43,388 nucleotides of DNA from UBA8524 sp964215915 (GTDB lineage Bacteria; Bacteroidota; Bacteroidia; UBA8524). The notes beneath the pieces were generated by a model. It searched no databases. It saw only the letters and a program-made list of their open reading frames with translations, and was not told where the DNA came from. The DNA lies in NCBI GenBank assembly GCA_964215915.1, contig CAXPEB010000032.1, forward strand, positions 1 through 43,388, given 5' to 3'. A program made the position numbers and the translations under genes. Below, piece by piece: positions 24,165 through 31,438 of this stretch. How positions within the stretch are numbered: the first letter of the stretch is position 1; every line of letters starts with the position of its first letter.

Positions 24165-24911
24165 ATGCGGACCGTATATTTCCGTGACCTCGGAACCAGG
24201 GGCTATCAGGAAACCTGGGACTACCAGGAACGGCTTTTTGGGGAGAATGTATCCATGAAGCTGGAAGCCCGCAAAAAAGAACTTGCCGGACAAGACTTCG
24301 AACCCGCTGCCACAAGAGATTACCTGTTGTTTGTGGAGCATCCTCATGTATATACCCTGGGAAAATCGGGGAAACCGGAGCACTTGCTGGTGGATGAGCC
24401 CGGGCTTAAAGCAATTGGAGCACAATACCTGCCCATCAACAGGGGAGGAGACATCACTTATCACGGGTATGGACAATTGGTAGCTTACCCCATCTTCGAT
24501 CTCGAATATTACTTTACCGACATCCACAAATTCCTGCGCTACCTGGAAGAAGCCATTATTCTTACTCTGGCAGATTTTGGCATTTTGGCAGGACGAATTG
24601 ATGGGTTGACAGGAGTATGGGTGGACTGGGAAGATCAGGAAAAAGCCCGGAAGGTCTGTGCCATTGGCATTCGCTGCTCACGTTGGGTAACCATGCATGG
24701 TCTGGCGCTTAATATTAACACTGACCTAAGTTATTTCGGGCATATCGTGCCCTGTGGTATTGAGGATAAAGCCGTAACTTCCATGCAGGCAGAGTTGGGA
24801 CGGGAAGTATCGATAAAGGAAGTGAAAGAGCGGGTGAAATCGCATCTCAGCAGTCTTTTTCGTATTGAATTTGCTGAGGAAAACGAAGAAATAGCAAACG
24901 CAGAACAATAA
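24165..24911 (+). CDS. lipB: Octanoyltransferase LipB
   Basis: LipB moves octanoate from acyl carrier protein onto lipoyl domains of enzymes such as pyruvate dehydrogenase, forming an acyl-cysteine intermediate. The 248-residue protein has the RGGDITYHGYGQLVAYPI block (93-110), catalytic K163 in RKVCAIGIR and catalytic C197 in HIVPCGIEDKAVTS. Length is typical for the phylum. lemA begins 2 bp after its stop, so the two are co-transcribed. LipA is not in the window. Confidence 0.96.
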   Translation: MRTVYFRDLGTRGYQETWDYQERLFGENVSMKLEARKKELAGQDFEPAATRDYLLFVEHPHVYTLGKSGKPEHLLVDEPGLKAIGAQYLPINRGGDITYHGYGQLVAYPIFDLEYYFTDIHKFLRYLEEAIILTLADFGILAGRIDGLTGVWVDWEDQEKARKVCAIGIRCSRWVTMHGLALNINTDLSYFGHIVPCGIEDKAVTSMQAELGREVSIKEVKERVKSHLSSLFRIEFAEENEEIANAEQ

Positions 24912-24913
24912 CT

Positions 24914-25540
24914 ATGAAAAAAGTATGGATTACCCTTGGCGTAATCGCCGGCCTGGTACTAATATTCTTCCTCTGGGCCAATTCCGTGTACAACAAAGCC
25001 GTCCGTCTGGATGAAACCGTTAAGGAACGGTGGGGCTATGTGCAATCGGCATATCAGAGAAGAGCCGATGTAGTACCCCAACTGGTGGCAACCGTTAAAG
25101 CAGGTGCTGCCAATGAAAAAGAGATACTTACCGAAGTAACCCGGGCACGGGCGGGGATCGTCGAGTACGAACAAAAGCTTCCCGAATTGCAGAATGAGAT
25201 CAAATCAGCACAAAGCCCGGGAGAAATGCAGCGGATAGGAAAAACTATCAACAGCGCGATCAACCTGGCATTTGAGGCTTACCCCAATATCCGTTCTACG
25301 GAAAACTTCGCTACACTGCAGAGTCAGCTGGAAAGTACGGAGAACCGCGTGAAAGTGGAGCGGGATAACTACTCAACCGCCGTCAAAGAATACAATATCC
25401 ATATCCGGGGAATCCTTCGCGGGATGGCGCTTTCCGTCCTGGGTAAAAAAGACGAGTTTGAGAAAAAAGAAGAATTCGAAGCCATTACGGAAGGTGCTGA
25501 AAACGCACCGGATGTCGGCAAAATGTTTAAGGAGGAATAA
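24914..25540 (+). CDS. lemA: LemA-family membrane protein
   Basis: A 208-residue protein with a single N-terminal membrane anchor (about 5-23) and a long helical domain containing the family pattern NKAVRLDETVKERWGYVQSA, YQRRADVVPQLVATVK and NIRSTENFATLQSQLESTEN. LemA proteins are widespread, often next to TPM-domain proteins as here, and their role at the envelope is not settled. Its stop overlaps the ATG of the next gene (TAATG), and an AAGGAGG inside its last codons lies before that start. Confidence 0.92.
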   Translation: MKKVWITLGVIAGLVLIFFLWANSVYNKAVRLDETVKERWGYVQSAYQRRADVVPQLVATVKAGAANEKEILTEVTRARAGIVEYEQKLPELQNEIKSAQSPGEMQRIGKTINSAINLAFEAYPNIRSTENFATLQSQLESTENRVKVERDNYSTAVKEYNIHIRGILRGMALSVLGKKDEFEKKEEFEAITEGAENAPDVGKMFKEE

Positions 25541-25980
25541 TGTCCTGGTTTTCTAAGAAATTTTTCAATTCGGAAGAAGAGGAACAGGTGCTTAAAGCAA
25601 TCCGGGAAGCGGAGAAGAATACTTCCGGGGAGATCCGGGTGCACGTAGAGCCTTATTGTAAGATTGATGTTCTAGACAGGGCCGCAGATGTTTTTGGCTT
25701 CCTGGAGATGCATGAAACCGCAGAACGTAATGGGGTTTTATTTTATCTGGCCTATGAAGACCACCGCTTTGCCATAATCGGTGATGCAGGCATTAATGCC
25801 CGTGTACCGGAAGGGTTCTGGAATGAAGTGCGGGATACCGTTCTCTCCTCTTTTAAAAGCAAACAATACAGTGCCGGCCTCAGTACCGGCATTCGCCTGG
25901 CCGGACAAAAGCTGGGCGAATTTTTTCCCTATCAGCAAGACGATAAAAACGAACTCAGTGACCATATCTCGTACGGTTAA
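25540..25980 (+). CDS. Small TPM-domain protein
   Basis: A 146-residue protein consisting almost only of a TPM domain: ILKA-like start VLKAIREAEKNTSGEIRVHV, then RNGVLFYLAYEDHRFAIIGD and GINARVPEGFWNEVRD. TPM (TLP18.3/Psb32/MOLO-1) domains have weak phosphatase activity in plants, but no bacterial role is firm. It lacks signal peptide and membrane helix, unlike the next gene, so it is probably cytoplasmic. It has one of the few good Shine-Dalgarno sequences here (AAGGAGG, 25528-25534). Confidence 0.85.
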   Translation: MSWFSKKFFNSEEEEQVLKAIREAEKNTSGEIRVHVEPYCKIDVLDRAADVFGFLEMHETAERNGVLFYLAYEDHRFAIIGDAGINARVPEGFWNEVRDTVLSSFKSKQYSAGLSTGIRLAGQKLGEFFPYQQDDKNELSDHISYG

Positions 25981-26743
25981 GTCCCTTTTCCTTTTACTCC
26001 TTTTTCTCAGTAGCCTTGCAGCAACGGCAAAAAAACGTATACCTGATCCTATAAAGGGCAAACGCGTTTATGACTATGCCGGAATCCTCGACGGTTCGGA
26101 AGAGCGCAGACTGGAACAGAAGATACTGGGATACGAAGACACCACCTCCAACCAGTTTGTGATTTTTATTGATAAAAGCCTGGAAGGGGAGGATGATTTC
26201 GGGTATGCTCAGCGGCTTGCCGAATCCTGGGGTATCGGTCAGAAAGGAAAAAACAACGGCGTACTGATTGCCGCTTTTATGAAGGATAGGAAGATCCGTA
26301 TCCTCACGGGAAGAGGGCTTGAAGCAGCAATTACCGATGCGGAAAGCTTCCAGATATATGACCAAATTCTGAAACCCGCTTTTCAGCGGAAGGCCTATTA
26401 TTATGGGTTTGATGAAGCACTGACTGCATTGATGCAGGCTGCGGCCGGGGAGTTTCAGGCTGAACCGGGTAGGGGTAAAGGCAAAGTTCATTTACCACTT
26501 ATCGGAGGAATACTTTTCCTCGTCATTGTAATTGCCTTGTTTGCCGGCGGACGTGGCCGCGGAGGTGGCGGTGGTTTCGGTCGAGGCTTTGCCGGCGGAT
26601 ATATGGCCGGACGAATGGTCGGTGGCGGCTGGGGTAACTTCTCTTCCGGCGGAGGCGGATTCAGTGGCGGTGGCGGTGGATTCAGTGGTGGCGGTTTCGG
26701 CGGAGGAAGCTTTGGTGGCGGTGGTTCCGGCGGCGGCTGGTAA
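25958..26743 (+). CDS. Exported TPM-domain protein with glycine-rich tail
   Basis: A 261-residue YgcG-like protein: signal peptide (about 1-22), TPM domain (about 38-170: YDYAGILDGSEERRLEQKIL, then KNNGVLIAAFMKDRKIRILT and GRGLEAAITD), a membrane helix (about 183-198) and a glycine-rich C-terminus of about 60 residues built from GGGGF-type units. I choose the GTG at 25958, which puts the signal at the N-terminus; a longer open frame from 25781 lies within the preceding gene and is not credible. It overlaps that gene by 23 bp. Confidence 0.82.
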   Translation: MTISRTVKSLFLLLLFLSSLAATAKKRIPDPIKGKRVYDYAGILDGSEERRLEQKILGYEDTTSNQFVIFIDKSLEGEDDFGYAQRLAESWGIGQKGKNNGVLIAAFMKDRKIRILTGRGLEAAITDAESFQIYDQILKPAFQRKAYYYGFDEALTALMQAAAGEFQAEPGRGKGKVHLPLIGGILFLVIVIALFAGGRGRGGGGGFGRGFAGGYMAGRMVGGGWGNFSSGGGGFSGGGGGFSGGGFGGGSFGGGGSGGGW

Positions 26744-26794
26744 GCAGATCCGCCAAAGAATAAATCCGGGCTTTCCTTGCTTAATATCATGATT

Positions 26795-26814
26795 CCCTTA
26801 GTGTCAGCTAAGGG
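26795..26814. other. Hairpin in the gap after the TPM gene
   Basis: CCCTTAG and CTAAGGG form a perfect 7-bp stem with a 6-nt loop, 51 bp after the stop of the glycine-rich gene. The following TAAAATT is not a strong T-tract, so it may be a weak terminator or a 3'-end stabiliser. Confidence 0.45.
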
Positions 26815-26868
26815 TAAAATTCCACCTGACCTGTTGCCCAGGCCTGGTAAACTTCGCAATTTGCAGGT

Positions 26869-27603
26869 ATGATTGAAAACCTTGATCTGGAGAAGGTGTT
26901 GGTGCTGGACATTGAAACGGTACCGCAGGCAAAAGCCTACAGCGAACTGGACGATGACTGGAAGGCTCTGTGGGATCTCAAAGCGGCCAACCTGAAAGGG
27001 GCAGAGCAGATGACTCCGGAAGAATTATACAACCGGGCTGGAATCTATGCCGAATTCGGGAAGGTGATTTGTATTTCAGTGGGCTTTTTCCGGGCATATG
27101 GGGATTTTTATCAATTCAGGAGTAAATCGTTTTATGGTCATGATGAAGCCCTTCTGCTCAGGGAGTTTGCCGGCCTGCTGGATTCCCGCTTCGATAACCG
27201 GTATTTCCTGCTCGCTGCCCATAACGGAAAAGAGTTCGATTTTCCATACCTGAGCAGGCGTATGACCATCAATGGCATTCGTCTTCCCACACTTTTGGAT
27301 ACCCCCGGGAAAAAGCCCTGGGAAGTGCCACATATCGATACCATGGAACTCTGGAAATTCGGAGACTTCAAAAGCTACACCTCCCTGAAGTTGCTGGCCA
27401 AGGTTTTTGATATTCCTACGCCGAAAGACGATATCGATGGCTCCATGGTTGGGAAGGTTTATTGGGAGGAAAATGATCTGGAACGTATCCGCATATACTG
27501 CCAGAAGGATACCCTTACCGTTGCTCAACTGTTGCTTCGCTTTCAGGGAAAACGATTACTCCGTGAAGAAGAACTTATCTTTGCCGACCAAGACGATACC
27601 TGA
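26869..27603 (+). CDS. PolB-like DEDDy 3'-5' exonuclease
   Basis: A 244-residue stand-alone exonuclease related to the proofreading domain of DNA polymerase B. The metal-binding residues can be placed: D14 and E16 in LVLDIETVP, D124 in HNGKEFDFPYL, and Y210 with D214 in YCQKDTLTV, making the DEDDy type. Such proteins are common in Bacteroidota; the biological substrate is not defined. The next gene starts directly after its stop. Confidence 0.88.
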   Translation: MIENLDLEKVLVLDIETVPQAKAYSELDDDWKALWDLKAANLKGAEQMTPEELYNRAGIYAEFGKVICISVGFFRAYGDFYQFRSKSFYGHDEALLLREFAGLLDSRFDNRYFLLAAHNGKEFDFPYLSRRMTINGIRLPTLLDTPGKKPWEVPHIDTMELWKFGDFKSYTSLKLLAKVFDIPTPKDDIDGSMVGKVYWEENDLERIRIYCQKDTLTVAQLLLRFQGKRLLREEELIFADQDDT

Positions 27604-28473
27604 TTGCAACTGCTAACCCCACAACACTGGAAAGACTACGAACTCATCGATTGCGGTGATTTTGAGAAACTGGAACGATTCGGCCGCTTTATTCTCAGAC
27701 GCCCGGAACCACAGGCTATCTGGAACAAAAGACTTCCGGAAAAGGATTGGGAGAAAATGGCTGACGGTACCTTCGCTCAGAAAGGTGCGCATTCCGGGGA
27801 ATGGAAAGCCGCTGGAATGCCGGAGAATTGGAATATCCATTATAACCACAACGGACTTCGCCTGAAAATGAAGCTGGCCCTTACTGCCTTCAAGCATGTG
27901 GGGCTTTTTCCGGAGCAGGCTGCAAACTGGGATTTTATCTATCAATCGCTAAAGACCATGAAAGGCAATCAGCCCAAAGTGCTGAACCTTTTTGCCTATA
28001 CCGGTGGTGCTTCTCTGGCCGCTCGCGCGGCAGGTGCGGATGTGGTGCATGTGGATTCTGTGCGACAGGTGGTGGGCTGGGCCCGGGAAAATATGGAATT
28101 ATCCGGCTTGTCGGATATACGCTGGACTGTCGAAGATGCTCACAAGTTTGTCAAGCGGGAATTGAAGCGCGGTAAAAAATACCAGGGAATTTTGTTGGAC
28201 CCTCCGGCCTATGGGATCGGAGCCAAAGGAGAGCGGTGGAAGCTGGAAGAAAGCCTGAACGAAATGCTTACGGACCTTTCCGGTTTGTTGGATGAAAAAC
28301 AGCATTTCTTCCTCCTGAATGTGTACTCATTGGGGTTATCTGCGCTGGTAGCCGAAAACCTGTTGAGCGTACATTTCCCGAATGTGAAAGACATAGATAC
28401 GGGAGAACTCTATCTCAGATCAAAAAGCGGGATGAATCTGCCCCTTGGCGTTTATGGACGCTTCAGCAGTTAA
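27604..28473 (+). CDS. SAM-dependent methyltransferase, RlmI/RlmL-C-like
   Basis: A 289-residue Rossmann-fold methyltransferase of the group that modifies 23S rRNA in other bacteria. The SAM-binding loop LNLFAYTGGAS is at 127-137, the acidic residue after strand 2 is in VHVDSVRQ, and the catalytic DPPAYG at 199-204. An N-terminal PUA domain like that of RlmI is not obvious, so the target base is uncertain. The start is a TTG immediately after the previous stop; there is no ATG in the right place. It converges on the glycosyltransferase gene with no base between the two stop codons. Confidence 0.83.
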   Translation: MQLLTPQHWKDYELIDCGDFEKLERFGRFILRRPEPQAIWNKRLPEKDWEKMADGTFAQKGAHSGEWKAAGMPENWNIHYNHNGLRLKMKLALTAFKHVGLFPEQAANWDFIYQSLKTMKGNQPKVLNLFAYTGGASLAARAAGADVVHVDSVRQVVGWARENMELSGLSDIRWTVEDAHKFVKRELKRGKKYQGILLDPPAYGIGAKGERWKLEESLNEMLTDLSGLLDEKQHFFLLNVYSLGLSALVAENLLSVHFPNVKDIDTGELYLRSKSGMNLPLGVYGRFSS

Positions 28474-29610
28474 TCACCACTGATGCCTGGGCTTACGCCG
28501 GAAGAAGGCTCCCAGCCCCATGAAGAAATAGAAGAGTACAAAGAACAGGTCGAGCAGGGGTAAGAAGTACAGCAGACTTTGTTCTCTTAGCCGCGAAGCA
28601 GCCAGTCCATAAGTCAGATACTGCGAAATCAACCTAAGCACATAGACTCCTAAGGGCCAGAACCGGATATAATCTCCCCCTTCGAAAGGCCAGCAAAAAT
28701 AAAGGGCTGCAGCCAGGGCCATGTAGAAAAAACCGTATGACAGGGAAAGCCCGGCCAATATGCGTTTGCTTTTGCCGGAATAGTGCTTGCCCACACTCAG
28801 GTGCCGGCGCTTTTGCCGGATCCATTCTCCCCAGGAGTTTTTAGCAGGTGTATGAACAAACGAATCCCTGCGCAGACTAACCCGTGTATTGGATGCTGTG
28901 GCAGTTTCATTAACGAACAGGTCGTCGTCTCCACTGAGGATGTGATTATGAGAGGCAAACCCTTTGACCTTGAAGAAAAGCGATTTACGGTAAGCCAGGT
29001 TACGCCCAACTCCCATATAGGTTTTCCCTCCGAGGGAGAAGGACAGGTATTGAAGTGCCGTATAGAAAGAATCAAAACGGGCGAAGAGGTTTATTAAGCT
29101 GGCCCTTTTTACAACAGGAGAATAACCTAACACGATATCGGTACCCTGAACAAAATGCCTGGACATGCTTCGGATCCATCCCGGTCCGTCTGGCTGGCAG
29201 TCGCTGTCTGTCAGTAACAGCCACTCATTGTGTGCTGCTTTGATTCCCAGGGTTAACCCGAATTTTTTTCCTTTCGGGTAGCGTTCCTGCTCCACAATCT
29301 TGACGATTCGCAGACGCGGATTGGCTTCTTCCATTCCCTCCAGAAGTTCCTGCGAACGATCCCAACTTCCGTTATTTACTACAATCACTTCGTAGTCCGG
29401 GTAGTCCTGGTTAAGCAGGTGATGAAGGTTCTCCTCCAGGTTTTTGTATTCATTGCGGGCAACCACAATAACAGAAACCGGTTCATGACGACCGGGTTCC
29501 GGTGCCTGGTCTTTATACCTTCCCAGACGGATGAAATACCGCCAGTGGTAGTAAAGTTGTACCAGGGCGAAGAAGCAAAGAATAGCGAACGAGATGTAAG
29601 CGAACTGCAT
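28474..29610 (-). CDS. Membrane-bound family 2 glycosyltransferase
   Basis: A 378-residue inverting GT-A enzyme. One N-terminal membrane helix (about 3-22) precedes the catalytic domain: VSVIVVARNEYKNLEENL, YEVIVVNNGSWDRSQELL, the nucleotide-sugar/metal motif TDSDCQ (D135, D137), SGDDDLF and the acceptor-side QKRRHL. Two or three hydrophobic helices follow at about 285-370. It resembles enzymes that extend extracellular or surface polysaccharide or glycolipids; donor and acceptor are unknown. It is a single-gene unit with its own promoter. Confidence 0.9.
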   Translation of the reverse strand: MQFAYISFAILCFFALVQLYYHWRYFIRLGRYKDQAPEPGRHEPVSVIVVARNEYKNLEENLHHLLNQDYPDYEVIVVNNGSWDRSQELLEGMEEANPRLRIVKIVEQERYPKGKKFGLTLGIKAAHNEWLLLTDSDCQPDGPGWIRSMSRHFVQGTDIVLGYSPVVKRASLINLFARFDSFYTALQYLSFSLGGKTYMGVGRNLAYRKSLFFKVKGFASHNHILSGDDDLFVNETATASNTRVSLRRDSFVHTPAKNSWGEWIRQKRRHLSVGKHYSGKSKRILAGLSLSYGFFYMALAAALYFCWPFEGGDYIRFWPLGVYVLRLISQYLTYGLAASRLREQSLLYFLPLLDLFFVLFYFFMGLGAFFRRKPRHQW

Positions 29611-29620
29611 GAAGTGTCTG

Positions 29621-29628
29621 CAAAAATA
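29621..29628 (-). promoter_or_regulatory. -7 box TATTTTTG before the glycosyltransferase gene
   Basis: A perfect TAnnTTTG box on the minus strand, 10 nt before the ATG at 29610. No clear -33 element is visible. Confidence 0.55.
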
Positions 29629-29845
29629 ATTTGCCGGTAACCTGCTTCCGGGGCAGTTTTCTCAGATTCTTTCCACAGAACAAGGTTGATGTTGTCTATT
29701 TAGGGCTGTTTCGTTGTTGCTTGCCTGTCCGCAGCCTCTTGCAGCGCTTGAATCTGCTGCAAATTTGCAATTTTACGTAAAGCTGTTGAACCTGTGGATT
29801 TTTTACTTGATTCTTAAGAGTTTATTTTACTTTTTTGCTTTCGAA

Positions 29846-30265
29846 ATGAAAATCCGCTCTTTTCTCCGCATTGCGGGAAGCTGTATGTTAATCTTCGTGG
29901 GTATGAATCTGTTTGCCCAGGATAACTCCCGCACTGTGGGTATGGCTTCCTCCTACAGTTCTTCCGATGAAGGAACTCAAACAGCCAATGGTGAAACATA
30001 CCAGTCAGGGCTGTATACCGGATGTCATGCCAGCCTTCCCTTCGGAACCGTAGTACGTGTGACCAACCTCCGTACGAATAAATCGGTGCTCGTGCGTATC
30101 AACGACCGCTTTGATTTCAAAACCAATCGTCTGATCGATGTTTCCAATGCCGCTGCCCGGGAACTGGAGTTGTTTGACAATGTAGCTCCTTTGGTTAGCA
30201 TAGAGGTGGTGGAATGGCCGACTGAAGAAAGCAGCACGGAAGGTAGCGGAGAAAACGAGGGTTGA
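29846..30265 (+). CDS. RlpA-like exported protein, second copy
   Basis: A 139-residue protein with a signal peptide (1-25, ending NLFAQ) and one double-psi beta-barrel: GMASSYSSS, TANGETYQSGLYTGCHASLP, FGTVVRVTNLRTNKSVLVRI and NDRFDFKTNRLIDVSNAAA. Compared with the copy at 7383 it reads NDRFDF rather than NDRGPH and CHASLP rather than AHRTLP, so the active-site region is less conserved; glycan binding without cleavage is possible. The open frame upstream to 29714 is not coding: the 29846 start gives a clean signal peptide. It converges on dprA with 2 bp between stops. Confidence 0.82.
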   Translation: MKIRSFLRIAGSCMLIFVGMNLFAQDNSRTVGMASSYSSSDEGTQTANGETYQSGLYTGCHASLPFGTVVRVTNLRTNKSVLVRINDRFDFKTNRLIDVSNAAARELELFDNVAPLVSIEVVEWPTEESSTEGSGENEG

Positions 30266-30267
30266 TT

Positions 30268-31365
30268 TCAACCGATCCGCATATACATACTACCGGGTAA
30301 ACTTCGTATCAATCCCTTTAATTCGAGTTCCAGCAGATTTAGCGTGATATCGCTGCTGCAGATGCGTTCGTGTCTTTTTAGTTCGTCGATATGCCAACGT
30401 GTCTTTTCGGAAAGCGCATTCATGATAGCGGTTTCAGCTGCCGAAAGCTCCAGGTTGAGTTGTAATTGAGTGATATTCCTGCCCGGCTCCCAATTCAGGT
30501 ATTCTACCAGATCTTCTACCGATTCAATCAGTGCCGCTTTATTTTTCTTGATAAGGAAATGATTGCCTTCTTTTTTAGCGTCGCCCGGAAGACCCGGAAC
30601 CGCAAATACCTCCCGCTGGTAAGAGTGTGCAAGGTAGGCCGTGATCATGGCCCCACCCTTGAAAGGGGTCTCTACCACTACCGTGGCATCACATAGGCCG
30701 GCAACAATACGGTTCCGGGCTGGAAAGTTCTCCCGGTCAGGACGGGTTTCGGTTGGGTATTCGGTAAGCATTCCTCCGTTTAGGAGCATTTCCCCGAGCA
30801 ACTTTTTGTTATGCGACGGATAGAGCGTGTCCAGACCATGTGCTACCACCCCAATGGTGGGAATGCCACTCCTTACAGCCGTTCGGTGTGCTTCGGTATC
30901 AATGCCAAAAGCAAGACCGCTTACCACCACACATTCCAGGGAGCTTAACCCGGAGACAAACTGAACGGTAAAAGCCCTGCTTTCTTCGGTGCATTGTCGT
31001 GTTCCCACCACGCTGATCATACGCGGGCTATTGAGGTTTGTATTACCCCGGTAGTAGAGCAAAAGAGGAGCATCGTGGTTCCTTTTCAAACGTAGCGGGT
31101 AATCGGGGTGGTGAAAGGGAATTACCCGGGCATCGGTACGTTCCAGGTATTCCAGCTGTCGGGCTGCGCGCCGGAAGTCGCGGAATTCCAGAATCCGGGA
31201 AGCGGTATCCGGACCTATGCCCGGTACTTTTTCCAACCGGGATCTGGGGCAGGTAAATACTTCCGTAGCACTTCCCGCATAGGCAACGAGATTGCGGGAA
31301 AGTACCGGCCCTACTTCAGGAACCATAGTCAGGGAAATCAGGTTCAGCAGTTCATTTTCATTCAC
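30268..31365 (-). CDS. dprA: DNA-processing protein DprA
   Basis: DprA loads RecA onto incoming single-stranded DNA during natural transformation. The 365-residue protein has a helix-hairpin-helix region (about 42-62: LEKVPGIGPDTASRILEF), the Rossmann-like core (about 75-285: ISVVGTRQCTEES, VVSGLAFGIDTEAH, GLDTLYPSHN, NFPARNRIVAGL) and a C-terminal winged helix (about 300-362). GGAMITAYLA replaces the common SGxLITA pattern by one or two residues. The start is a GTG; no ATG precedes in frame after the upstream stop. Length is normal. Confidence 0.94.
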   Translation of the reverse strand: MNENELLNLISLTMVPEVGPVLSRNLVAYAGSATEVFTCPRSRLEKVPGIGPDTASRILEFRDFRRAARQLEYLERTDARVIPFHHPDYPLRLKRNHDAPLLLYYRGNTNLNSPRMISVVGTRQCTEESRAFTVQFVSGLSSLECVVVSGLAFGIDTEAHRTAVRSGIPTIGVVAHGLDTLYPSHNKKLLGEMLLNGGMLTEYPTETRPDRENFPARNRIVAGLCDATVVVETPFKGGAMITAYLAHSYQREVFAVPGLPGDAKKEGNHFLIKKNKAALIESVEDLVEYLNWEPGRNITQLQLNLELSAAETAIMNALSEKTRWHIDELKRHERICSSDITLNLLELELKGLIRSLPGSMYMRIG

Positions 31366-31438
31366 CCCCGGAAGATCAGGAGTGAGCGCGAGCAGAGAAA
31401 GAGAAGGATCGCCTTTTTACCCGCTATAGACCGATATT

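Noticed and set aside
25781..25957. 59-codon N-terminal extension of the second TPM protein
   Set aside because: It is out of frame inside the first TPM gene and would bury the signal peptide in the middle of the protein.
26560..26743. GGA/GGC-rich repeats as a possible DNA repeat or CRISPR-like array
   Set aside because: The repeats are irregular and in frame; they encode the glycine-rich tail of the TPM protein.
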